From Oenanthe sinensis (lineage: Eukaryota; Streptophyta; Magnoliopsida; Apiales; Apiaceae), in NCBI GenBank assembly GCA_028671895.1, contig CM053806.1, positions 16,503,001-16,567,000 of the forward strand: DNA of 64,000 nt. The letters are read 5' to 3'. The position numbers and the translations under genes were made by a program. Below, piece by piece: positions 48,701 through 57,646 of the stretch (the stretch's first letter is position 1; every line of letters starts with the position of its first letter). The notes beneath the pieces are model-generated. The model had not been told where the DNA came from, made no database searches, and worked only from the letters and a program-made list of their open reading frames with translations.

Positions 48701-49090
48701 GGAAATAAGCTTGTTTCATGGTTTAGCAAAAAGCAGAATTCAGTGTCTACATCTACTGCAGAGGCTGAATACATTGCAGCTGGAAGTTGCTGTGCACAAA
48801 TATTATGGATGAGGAATCAACTACTTGACTATGGGTTCAACTTGAACAAGATTCCTATTTTCTGTGATAATACAAGTGCCATTGCTATAACAGAAAATCC
48901 TGTACAACATTCCAGAACCAAGCACATTGACATAAGGTATCACTTCATTAGGGAACATGTAATGAATGGTACAGTTGAATTACATTTTGTCCCTAGTGAA
49001 AGACAACTTGCAGACATTTTTACCAAACCATTAGATGAATCTACCTTCAATAGATTGGTCTGTGATTTAGGTATGCTTAATTATATTTAA
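45794..49090 (+). CDS. Element A pol, open but with changed catalytic residues
   Basis: A 1,098-residue frame. Protease D-S-G-C-S-R-H-M-T-G starts at residue 15. Integrase has H-K-K-L-A-H, but the second Cys of its zinc finger is replaced (C-D-A-F where B and D have C-E-A-C). The DDE residues are D210, D273 and E309. A linker near 475-510 is rich in S-I-D/S-T-D/S-M-D, followed by a GGGGGAG box (47351-47357). RT Y-V-D-D is at 785-788. RNase H reads G-Y-S-N-A-D-Y-A-G, so the expected first Asp of Y-S-D is Asn; the E (T-A-E-A-E-Y) and later D (C-D-N-T-S) boxes are kept. Pol lies +1 relative to gag. The frame is intact, but two changed residues suggest an inactive enzyme. Confidence 0.9.
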   Translation: MCVQGNRKKNLWYLDSGCSRHMTGDLSLLTKFVEKAGPGVTFGDNSKGFALGYGSIAKENVIIEPVALVDGLKHNLLSISQLCDNGNGVWFTTKSCIIANKESGEILLTGERKKNVYVADFLSVKANSMTCLLSKVNTDKSWIWHKKLAHLNFKAMNLLVRKNLVRGIPQMEFTKDGLCDAFQKGKQRKASFKSKSESSIDKPLELLHMDLFGPVNIMSIAKKKYALVIVDDFTRFSWVYFLHSKDEASKLIINHVKNVDNGTEWKVKKFRSDNGTEFKNSTMREFCEEKGITHHFSAPRTPQQNGVVERKNRTLIEAARTMLEEAKLPTYFWAEAINTACYIQNISMINKLQGKTPYQLIKKDKKPTVNFLHVFGCKCFVLRNQGENLGKFEAKADEAIFVGYGITTKAYRVYNLRLHIVMESMHVVFDDKKIQGLFDEGFHNLLQFENESTSNIEDSDDDVEITRVQVPRILPSIDVNVSTDNLSVDNHQSTDNTSIDNHSMDINSAQQSSSRVSISGGGFSNSQSHHNDHNTSNDHEASSSRTNLPSQRKWTKSHPFELIIGDANDGVKTRSVTQNECLYSSFLSQEEPKRIEEALNDPDWIIAMQEELNQFERNKVWKLVPKPKNKSIIGTKWVFRNKMDESGTVTRNKARLVAKGYSQEEGIDFDETFAPVARLEAIRIFLAYAAHANFKVYQMDVKSAFLNGELEEEVYVEQPPGFIDPVHPGFVYYLLKALYGLKQAPRAWYDTLSKFLIENHFTRGTVDKTLFHRNVNGSMILVQIYVDDIIFGSTKEKLCKKFAKLMQSKYEMSMMGELTYFLGLQIKQVKDGIFINQTKYISDLLKRFDLSECSSAKTPMATATKLELNTKEAKVDISSYRGMVGSLLYLTASRPDIMLTTCLCARFQADPRESHLIAIKRIFRYLKGTPNLGIWYPRVYGFDLIGYSNADYAGCRIDRKSTTGSCQFLGNKLVSWFSKKQNSVSTSTAEAEYIAAGSCCAQILWMRNQLLDYGFNLNKIPIFCDNTSAIAITENPVQHSRTKHIDIRYHFIREHVMNGTVELHFVPSERQLADIFTKPLDESTFNRLVCDLGMLNYI

Positions 49091-49140
49091 TCCTTAAATG
49101 TCTGACAAGTTATGTATTTATATTACATGTAGCCATTGAC

Positions 49141-49450
49141 TATGTTAAATTATTGATTCTTCAATAATCAACTGATAAATATTTTACATATCAATGGATA
49201 TTATTAGAGCTGTCGACAGATAAATATATCAATTGATGATATATTTGTTTATCGATGGATAGGGGTAACTATCGACAGATAGATATATCAATCAATGATA
49301 TATTTGTCTATCGATGGATAAGCAATTTATCAATCGATGACCTAGAATTTAAAGGGGTCCATGTCATCAATCGACCTGTACAAAAATCTAGCCGTTGATT
49401 ACTTATTTTATCAATTGATTAATACGTACATTCCTGTATGTATAACAATC
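49141..49450 (+). repeat. LTR-type decamer array between pol and ORF3 of A
   Basis: About fifteen boxes such as ATCAACTGAT, ATCAATTGAT, ATCGATGGAT and GTCGACAGAT occur in 310 bp. They belong to the same motif family as the LTR of A. The array ends about 95 bp before a TATAAATA box. Sireviruses with an env-like gene are known to have extra motif boxes at this place. Confidence 0.88.
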
Positions 49451-49544
49451 GATTGCCAAAATTGGTAACTTTTAATTATCAATACTCTTCCAACGGTCGA
49501 TTTAGTTCTATTTTGAGTAAGAAATTGTTTGGGAAATCAGTAAA

Positions 49545-49552
49545 TATAAATA
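49545..49552 (+). promoter_or_regulatory. TATA box before ORF3 of element A
   Basis: TATAAATA, identical to the LTR TATA box of element B, lies 200 bases before the ORF3 start. A pyrimidine-rich stretch (TTTCTATCTCTTTCTCTTTC around 49600-49622) follows, resembling a plant 5' leader. An internal promoter is inferred from this layout. Confidence 0.5.
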
Positions 49553-49751
49553 GTGAGATTAAAACTTCTTTTAATTCTTACTTGCATTTTTACTATCGAT
49601 TTTTCTATCTCTTTCTCTTTCTCAATCTTCGAACTTACTCTGTATCTATCTCTTGCTAAGAACCCTAATCTACTACTGTCTAATTATTGTTTCTGTTATA
49701 ATTACTAACAAGTTTGCCAGTTAATTCAATTATAAATCTTCAAACTCGATA

Positions 49752-50311
49752 ATGGCATCTTCAAAGAAAGTCTCACAATCTGGATTCTACTATGAGCTCA
49801 ACAACTTCGTTGCTTGCACTATGGTGGAGGAAGCCCCAACAGAATTTCATCCCCTAATGGAATTTCTAAGGAGTTCAAAAATTGCAAAGGCCCTCTCAGA
49901 AGCACCAAAAATAGTGTGCTATCTAGTTGAAGAATTCTGGACAACAGCAGAAGTAGCAGATGATTTTTCTACAATCTCCTTTGAATGCAAAGGACAAAGG
50001 TATATTCTAACCACTGTGGTCTTGGGTGAGTGTTTAAATATTCCTGCAAATAATACCGAAAATGCACCCACTGACACAGATATTAGAAACATGCTTAGGG
50101 AAATCAACTATACTGCTCCTGATGCTAGTCTAGGTAGTATTGTTAGAAAGAATCTAAGAAAAGAATGGTCATATTTCTTTGATGCTTTAATAAAGTGTTT
50201 TTCTGGTAAGGTTAGTAATTTTGATGCAATAACAACAAGTATGCAACAAGTAGGGTATAGCATTTTATATGATAGATATCATAATTTAGGAAGCCTGTTA
50301 CTCAATGAAAT
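49752..50311 (+). pseudogene. Element A ORF3 ('env-like'), 5' part, cut by a solo LTR
   Basis: The ATG at 49752 opens a frame for 186 codons up to the GAAAT target site of the solo LTR. The product is globular-looking, with no signal peptide or membrane segment. It has E-C-L-N-I-P near residue 96 and E-W-S-Y-F-F-D-A-L-I-K-C-F near 138, matching the pattern E-L-L-G-L-P and E-W-D-Y-V-V-Q-A-I-Q-R-C-M in ORF3 of element D. This resembles the 'putative plant transposon protein' type of domain. Its biochemical role is unknown. The reading phase on the far side of the solo LTR is compatible. As it stands the frame runs 14 codons into the LTR and stops at 50354. Confidence 0.75.
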
Positions 50312-51859
50312 TGTTGGTGTAGGTGCCCTAGAGGCAATACAATGTTTATTTTGATAAACCTTTATGTCAATTGATTATTCAATAAACATATTTATTATGA
50401 CTTTAATTACTGCGATATATTTGTTAGCATAATAAATGTCCTTAGAATCATGATACACGTTGTATAGTTTAGTACATGACTTGAACTTGAGATTATATAA
50501 TATATCATATTCTTAAATGTCCCTAGTCGAGTATTATTATTATAGGACAATAATAATACATAAATAGACTAGTATGTTATTTGACTGATAACCACATCTC
50601 ATTGGTTATAAGTATGGGGATACTAAAGTCAATACATAGGTACATGTAGGAGTACATGATACTGGACAGACCCACAGTGAGATTCTTCATGTTTAGTAAA
50701 GTCATAAGAAAGACTCACAGTGATAATGGTGTAATGATCCTTTGACTTGAGATCATTATATTTCTATACGAGGATTAATATACTTTGACCACATTAAAAG
50801 TTACCTTTGACCGGGTGATGATAAAAGTGGACATCGGATATATCATTAGTCGTATGAGAAATATGAATGATAGATAAAGGATTTAACCCTCCTATAATTA
50901 GGAGAGATATTATTGGCCTCTTGATTGAGTGAGACTATAAAATGCATGGCCGTGCTCAAATAATGATTTGTTTTCATAGTCTACTCATGGATCAAGTAAA
51001 CTCGGATTAAATGTTGAAGAGGATGACTAAATACATGCCTCGAGTTTAATCTATAATATATATGGTTAAAGGGATTATATTACACGGAAACATTAATCAC
51101 GAAAGGTTTTATCGAATCACGATTTAATTATTATTTAATTGGGTAGCAATGATGTATTACTAGATACCGCTCATTGTTTATAATTTTATTGGAGAATAAA
51201 ATTATTGCTAATTAAATAATAGCCTATAGGGTCATACACATAGAGTACTTGAAGGAATAATTAATTTAAATTATAGATTTAAATTAATTGATGATTATTT
51301 GAATTTTATTATATTAATTAAGTGAGACTTAATTAATTGAAATAATATAAATTCGAATTTGAATTCTGCCATTAATAATTAAGTGTGACTTAGTTATTAA
51401 TTAAATAATAAAATTCAGTTTTATTATTTAATCCTAAACCTACATGGGTTAGGCTTTGCTGTTATGGGTTGCTATTATGGGCCTATTAACCAACCATTAT
51501 AAATAGATAATGTAGGGTTAATAGGTATTTAGTTTTTGAGAAAAACGAACCCTAGCAGCAAAAAGGCAGAGGCAGATTTCGAAATCATCTAGAGGAGGCT
51601 AGTACATCCGTTCCATAATCAAGATCGTGAGACGTTCTTGAAGGTGCTTGTGTGGATACCATAGAGGTGTTTTCAAGAGGAAGACATAAGTCGTGAAAGC
51701 TAGGATCTCCGTTGAGTTCGTAGTAGTCAAGACCAAACAAAGGTATGATTCCGTTTCACCATAATCTGTCAATCTTATACATGATCCTGCGTTAGGGTTC
51801 CGAAATTTTTCGTTATATTTACGTTTAATCCGCTGCGTTTTATGCCTCGGAACCCAACA
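50312..51859 (+). mobile_element. Solo LTR of an unrelated LTR retrotransposon
   Basis: A 1,548-bp sequence beginning TGTTGGTGTAGGTGCCC and ending CGGAACCCAACA, flanked by GAAAT (50307-50311 and 51860-51864). TG...CA ends, a perfect 5-bp TSD and no coding content define a solo LTR left by LTR-LTR recombination. It has no motif array and is unlike the LTRs of A, B and D. Confidence 0.88.
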
Positions 51860-51864
51860 GAAAT

Positions 51865-54800
51865 ATCTGCCAAATTGGGGAATAAAATAAATAGATCTAA
51901 TCATATTTATTATGCAAGATTTATTATGATTATTATTAACCACTTTGTCAAGGATATTGAGATTGACAGGAATACAGAAATTTTGGATTGCTGGACTCAA
52001 AACAAAAGGGTCTTTAAAGATTTGGTTAGGATCAATCTTCACAGCAATGTGGAATTGATCTATCCCCCTTTTGTTCAGGTATTTATCTCTACTTTAAACT
52101 CTTCTAAACCTAATTCTTCTTTGCCTTCTGTGACTATGGAGGGTGGTAGTAATGACCCCAACCCTCCTACCCAGGCCACACAACCAATCTCTAAATCCAA
52201 ATCTAAGAAACCAACCTCAACAGGTTCTCAAAAACCCGCTGTTGTAAAAGCCAAGAAAAGAAAAGCATCTAGTGTGGTAGATAGATTAGAGGAGGATGTA
52301 GGTGGTGAGGGAACTGGGGAACATCAAAGAACCCAGAAGGATAAGGAGAGTGAGGGTGTGCAACCTCAACCTAGCCACTCCATAGTCTCCCAAAAGACTG
52401 TGGATGTTAACATGGAAAATACCACATCCCTATTGTCATTCTCTCAAAAGGATGACAATATTGAAAATAGCCCACAACCAGGGGCACAGAATCAAATTGG
52501 GGACACAAAAGCCAAAACACTAACACCATACAAAAGAAGAGAAAAGAAAGTCACCTTTGCACTTGGGGAATCACACACTGCAAAACCACAGGAAACTGTG
52601 GAGGAGCCTTCACAAAGTCTGCTTGATGCATCTCATATAAATGATGAGATGCAGCCCCATTCTCTTTCAATTCCTATCTCTTCTATTCTTCTATCCCCAT
52701 CTCAAACTTCTTCAGAAAATGTTTTGGTAGATTATCGAACATTTTCAGATTCTCCTTCTTTGTTTTTCAAGGAGAAGCCAACACTCTCTCCTGAATCTTC
52801 TTCTCAGAATTTTCAGGATTCTATTTCCAATATCATCTCAAACATAACTTCACAAATTATCTCAACTGTTTCTTCTCCATCAATTGATGTTCCTTCATCA
52901 ATTGATATTCAGCCAACGACTGATAAGCCATCGATCGATACTCAAGATCAATCGATGGGCATGCATCAATCGATGGATATCCCAAACACCACTTCAACTG
53001 ATAATGTCAATACATCAATTGATGCTCAATCAATTGATGTTGCACAAACACTCTTAGGATTGAGTGAGTTGAGTGAGAGGCAGGATTGTAACCTGGCAAA
53101 AGGAGAGGAAGTGAGTAAAAACATTCCTATTTCTTCCAGGAATGAGAGTGAAACACTTGAGGGCCCCACCTTAGTAGGTGCAAAAGAAATGAGTGAGGGA
53201 GAGGTGAGATTCCAGGATGAGATCCTGATGCAAAATAGAGAGATGAGTGAAAGTGATAAAAACATTCTACTTTTTGCACAGGAATTGGAAATTGAAATGA
53301 TGGCAGAAGAAGGAGTAAAGGAGATAGGGGGAGCAAATAATGCTGAAGCTAGTGGGAGTGGAATTGCTAAAGACTTTGAAGAGGAAATAGATGCTGGTGA
53401 ATTGGATCCAAAGAATTTCATTCATCCTGATCCACAATATCAAGGGTTGGCTACTTCAAGTAACAGGAATGCAGAACAACTCTTGGGCATTGATCATACA
53501 GATCAAAGGACCAGGAATCTGAAGGAAAGCATTGCCAATACAACAGACACTTGTTATATGGCACCTGAAGAGTTGGAGAGTGATTCTGATGAAGAGCCAT
53601 GGATGAGCACTATTGATGGTTCCTTAGAAGCTGCTGAGACTGAAATTCTCTCTCAATATAGAAGAACAATGGTGGAAGGAGAAATTGAAGATCCTACTCA
53701 AAGGAGAATTGCTCACTATATGAGAGAATCAATGAAAATTCAAAAGATGACAGTAACAGGAGTAAGGAGGGAACTGGAGAGGATTAAGGACTCTATCTCA
53801 TCTAACAAGGATGCAATGGACAGGAGATTGGATGAAAAGTTACCATTCAACACCATGAATAGCATCAAAGACAAGCTTTTCAAAGAATCCAAAAATTTTA
53901 CATCTTTGGAGACACGAGTAGGTTCTCTAAAAAAGAAGATGGATGATATTATTAGAGGTCAAAATCTTCATGCTTCCATTCTTCAAAGGTTTCTTGACAG
54001 ACTTCCACCCCTCCCTCCAATTGATGATAACAAAAAGGGGGAGAATACAAAGAAGAAGGATGATGATGGTGGCGATGGCAAAGGCAGTGGAAGTGGTGGA
54101 ATAGGTGGTTCTGGTATGAATAAGTCAAGTGGCATTGGTGGTTCTGCACCCAGAAGAGATAAAAGCAGAAGTAACATGGACAATCAATCTTCAAAGAAAT
54201 CTAAGTCATCTAATTCTCCAAAAGATAATTTAGAACAGAAAAAGAAAGATTACAAGAAGTTTGATGATGATCTTGAAGCTAGGAGAATTTCTAAGGAGAA
54301 AGAAACTCAATCAATGATTGAGAGAGAAAAGAAAAGAATTGAAGATCTAAGGAGAAGCACTGAGTTAGTAACAGAGGCAGTAGAAAAAGGAGACTTGGAT
54401 GAGTTCATTGCTCAAACAAGAAAAATAAATAAAGATGCACAAAAGGCTGCCAAGGAAAGAAACTCAAATACAGGAGCTTTTCTTCAATTGGATATTGAAG
54501 CTCTTAAAGAAAAGAAGAAAGGGAAAGCAATAGTGATTGAAGAAGAGAAGAAGAAAGAGACTGAACCAGTAAGTCAAAAGCTACTTCAAGGAGCCATCAC
54601 TACAGGAATCTCAGATGCCTCAAGGAGAGAAAGGGAGAATGAAGAGATTGCTAGACAGATGGAAATGCAATGGCATTTGGAAGAAGAGCTACAGGCAGAG
54701 CAACCTTTGAGAAAAAGGAGAAAAGTTTCTATGGCCAAGAAAAGGTCAAGTTCTACTCAAGAAATAGTGGTTCAGGAAAACCTCCAGGGTCAACAAGAAG

Positions 54801-55360
54801 AAATCAAGGAGGAGGTCACAATTGAAGGTTATGATTTGAAAGGAATACCAGTAATCAATGAAAAAGGATTAATTGGAGTAAGGACTCACCCTGCAACCTC
54901 TAACCATGAAGAATCAATGAGGTTGGAGTATGAAAATGGAGTGAAAACAATCTATTCTTTGAAGGTGATAATGAAGCAAAGCTACAATGTTTTAAAGACT
55001 ATTCTTCCTCTACTCAACAGAAAGTACAAACTCAACACAACAATTGCTCAGGAGATACAACAACAAATTTCAAGGTTAAGAAGATCCAAGGAAGAAGCTG
55101 AACCTGATTCACCTCTAAAGCTATGGAAGTCACAGGTCAAAAAGGTGGTGTTGGAGCCAAAGTATGCTATGATTTTTACAGATATAGAGGGCAACACAAA
55201 GTTCTTTGATATCTGCAAATATCTGGACAAAATCACAGATGAAGAAATACACTACCTTATGAGGCAACTTGGAGAAACTGATAGGGATGAAGCAATATTG
55301 AGAAGTTCTTTCATGAGGCAACTAAAGGAAAATGCTGAGAAAAGGAGGAAGAGGAACTAA
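51865..55360 (+). pseudogene. Element A ORF3 ('env-like'), 3' part
   Basis: Open for about 1,165 codons after the solo LTR; an ATG at 51842 inside the LTR is fortuitous. A short end of the globular domain is followed by long Ser/Pro/Glu-rich disorder. Basic clusters K-A-K-K-R-K-A (near 52250) and R-K-R-R-K-V (54710-54727) resemble nuclear localisation signals. A run of S-I-D/S-T-D/S-M-D tripeptides lies at 52878-53040. Coiled-coil-like Lys/Glu-rich helices fill much of 53640-55350. GGGGGAG boxes occur at 53327-53333 and 54037-54043. I see no membrane anchor or fusion peptide, so 'env' is a positional name only. It is split from its start by the solo LTR. Confidence 0.75.
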
Positions 55361-55525
55361 ATTAAATTATGAAGACATTGAAGCTGCTTGCAGGAGTTAT
55401 CTATCAATCTGGTACTTCCAAAATTAATGTGCCAATTATGTTTCTTGATTCTATCTAAATGTAAATTTTTTTTAAAGGGTTTTTGTTATCATCAAGTAGA
55501 TTTATGCCTGTTAATAACACAGACA

Positions 55526-55540
55526 CAAATAGGGGGAGAT
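55526..55540 (+). other. Terminal polypurine tract of element A
   Basis: CAAATAGGGGGAGAT directly precedes the 3' LTR and matches the terminal PPT of B. It primes plus-strand synthesis. Confidence 0.9.
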
Positions 55541-56640
55541 TGTTAGGAATCTACATGAGATTTGATGATAACATTAATCTTAGAATCATAGAAATTTTAT
55601 TTGTTGTAACTGATCAATTGATATGAAAGTTATAAATATCAATTGATCAGGAAACCATTTATCAGTTGAAGTGTTTATTTGAATCAACTGATAATTTGGA
55701 TTGTAGCATATGTGTACTTAGTCTATTTCAATCGATAAGGTGTAAATCAATTGATGTTAGAGTCGATTGATATGGATCATCAATTGATGTGTAAATTAAA
55801 CTGTTAAATTGTAATTATGTGAAGACAGGAAATTGCACAAGTGAAGGATGATTAATTGATATTGAAGCATCGATGGATGAAGGATCAATCGAAGAAGCCA
55901 AGTCAAGCATTGAAGACCATCAACTGATGTGAAGACCCATCGACTGATATATCGATTGATAACATCTATCAATCGATAAGACATCTTTTATTAGTCGATG
56001 GATATAAAGATCAATCGAAGTAGTACATCAGTTGATGGATTAAAGAATGGATCAATTGATATGCTTAACAGCAAATTATCAATTGAGTGTGACAACACAG
56101 AAAGAATATTTGTTGAAGATCCAGAGGACAAAAAGCACACCTATGGAAGACAGTCTAGAGTGACTGTGAAGACTCAATCAGAAGCTGTCTTTCAAACCTT
56201 TTTGTAAAATAGAAAAAGGTAAAAGGAAGGCAGGTAGAAACAATCCTAGTATAGGAATTGTAAAAGAACACTTGTGGTATATAAACAAGTGCAGTAGCAT
56301 TATTAGAAAACATACAAGTTAGACATATTTCTTAATCAACTGTTCAAGCTTGAGAGCACTTGTGTAAGAACAGTTGATTTGTTTTCTAATCTTGTAAAAA
56401 TGAAGCTAGGTTTCTTCTAACCTAGGAGCATTGAGCAAAAATATATATTGATGGAAAAACCAATCCATCAATAATTTTAAATCTCTTTGTTCAGTTTTAT
56501 TTTTCAGCATTAATTTGTTCGAACTTATTCTCTTATTCTTTCAATCATCAAGAACAAATATTAGAACACACAAAAAGTTTTAATATTTGTATTCAACCCC
56601 CCCCCTTCTACAAATATTGACATTGTTCTAAGGAATAACA
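55541..56640 (+). repeat. 3' LTR of element A
   Basis: A 1,100-bp LTR matching 20280-21398 except for about nine substitutions and loss of 19 bp between two ATCAATTGAT decamers near 55750. It ends AAGGAATAACA, and the TSD GCTTA follows. TATATAAA lies at 56278-56285. Confidence 0.93.
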
Positions 56641-57646
56641 GCTTAAGATTAGGGAAGACCTTAACGAAGAACTTAAAAATGAATTAGCTGAGCTTAAAAT
56701 AACATGTCAATCTTTTAAAGAAGCCGCTAATAAAGTATTCGTAGAAAGGGACATGTACATGAAACTGCCAGGCAAGAGTAAAAATGAAAAAGTAAACATA
56801 GGACTTGACTACACACAGAAAAAGAAAAATAGGGCTGCTGAGTTGTTAGAGCCAGTGTTAGTCAAAGAAGATGTGCCTGAGGTTTTAGTGAATGTTAGAA
56901 AACCTATCTTTAAGCATTTTGAGCTCAGGACCATAGATCCTGTTGCTACTAAAATTGAACAAGAGATCAAAATTGAAAGAGATTCAGAAGAAAAAGTAGT
57001 AGAACCTACAACTTCTAAGAAAGCGAGTAAGATTGCTTATGCTAAGAGAGGTGTAGGAACCAAGGAGGCTAAGACGGTGTCATATAAACAATGGGTAGCA
57101 GGGTCAGACCAAATGAAAGCACCTGTAAAGGCAGTTAAAACTGAACCTGCATCTGTATCTACATCTACACGAGCTAGAAAGGCATGCTATATTTGTAATC
57201 AAACTGATTATTTGTCTTACTATTGCCCGTTCTATGTAGAGGAAGAAAAATCTGTTGGTTGTAATACCATGCCTGCAACTACTGCTTTGCCTAACATGTA
57301 TGCAAATCATGCCAAATGCAATAATCCAAATTGTATGCCATGTGTTGTAAACATCATGCATGCTTATTTTAATTTAATGAATACTGCTAGCGCATCTGTT
57401 GAACATACATCTAGTAGTAGTAAGAAAAAGCATGCGGGGTCAAAGGCTAAGACTTCAAGTCCTCCTAAAGTTAGGAGTGACCAGTCTGCTCCCAAACCTG
57501 ACAAATCAGTCAAGGTTGACAAGGGAAAAGACAAAGTCAAGATGGATGCCCCTGATGGCAACAAGGCAAAGCCTTCTGTATCTGAAAAGAAAAAGGAAAT
57601 TATTGATGCCGGGCCCAAACATCATTGGGTTCCGAAGAACACCTAA
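56641..57646 (+). pseudogene. Element D gag, 3' part
   Basis: Continues D gag after the 3' LTR of A in a phase compatible with the 5' part. It contains a helical Lys/Glu-rich region, a degenerate knuckle CYICNQTDYLSYYC (the usual His is Tyr), a Cys cluster C-N-N-P-N-C-M-P-C, and a Lys-rich tail ending G-P-K-H-H-W-V-P-K-N-T with TAA at 57644. The tail matches gag endings of A and B. It is open but detached from its start by the whole of element A. Confidence 0.85.

Larger units (their letters stand above)
20280..56640 (+). mobile_element. Element A: Sirevirus-like Ty1/copia element with nested insertions
   Basis: Flanked by the 5-bp target duplication GCTTA (20275-20279, and 56641-56645) within the gag of D. 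It contains LTRs, PBS, gag, pol, a motif array with TATA box, ORF3 and PPT. Inside it lie element B and its tandem derivatives (23618-45488) and a solo LTR (50312-51859). The two LTRs differ by about nine substitutions and one 19-bp deletion over about 1.1 kb, so the insertion is fairly recent. Confidence 0.9.

Noticed and set aside
51842..51864. ATG at 51842 as the start of the 3' ORF3 fragment
   Set aside because: It lies in the last bases of the solo LTR. The native start is at 49752, upstream of the insertion.
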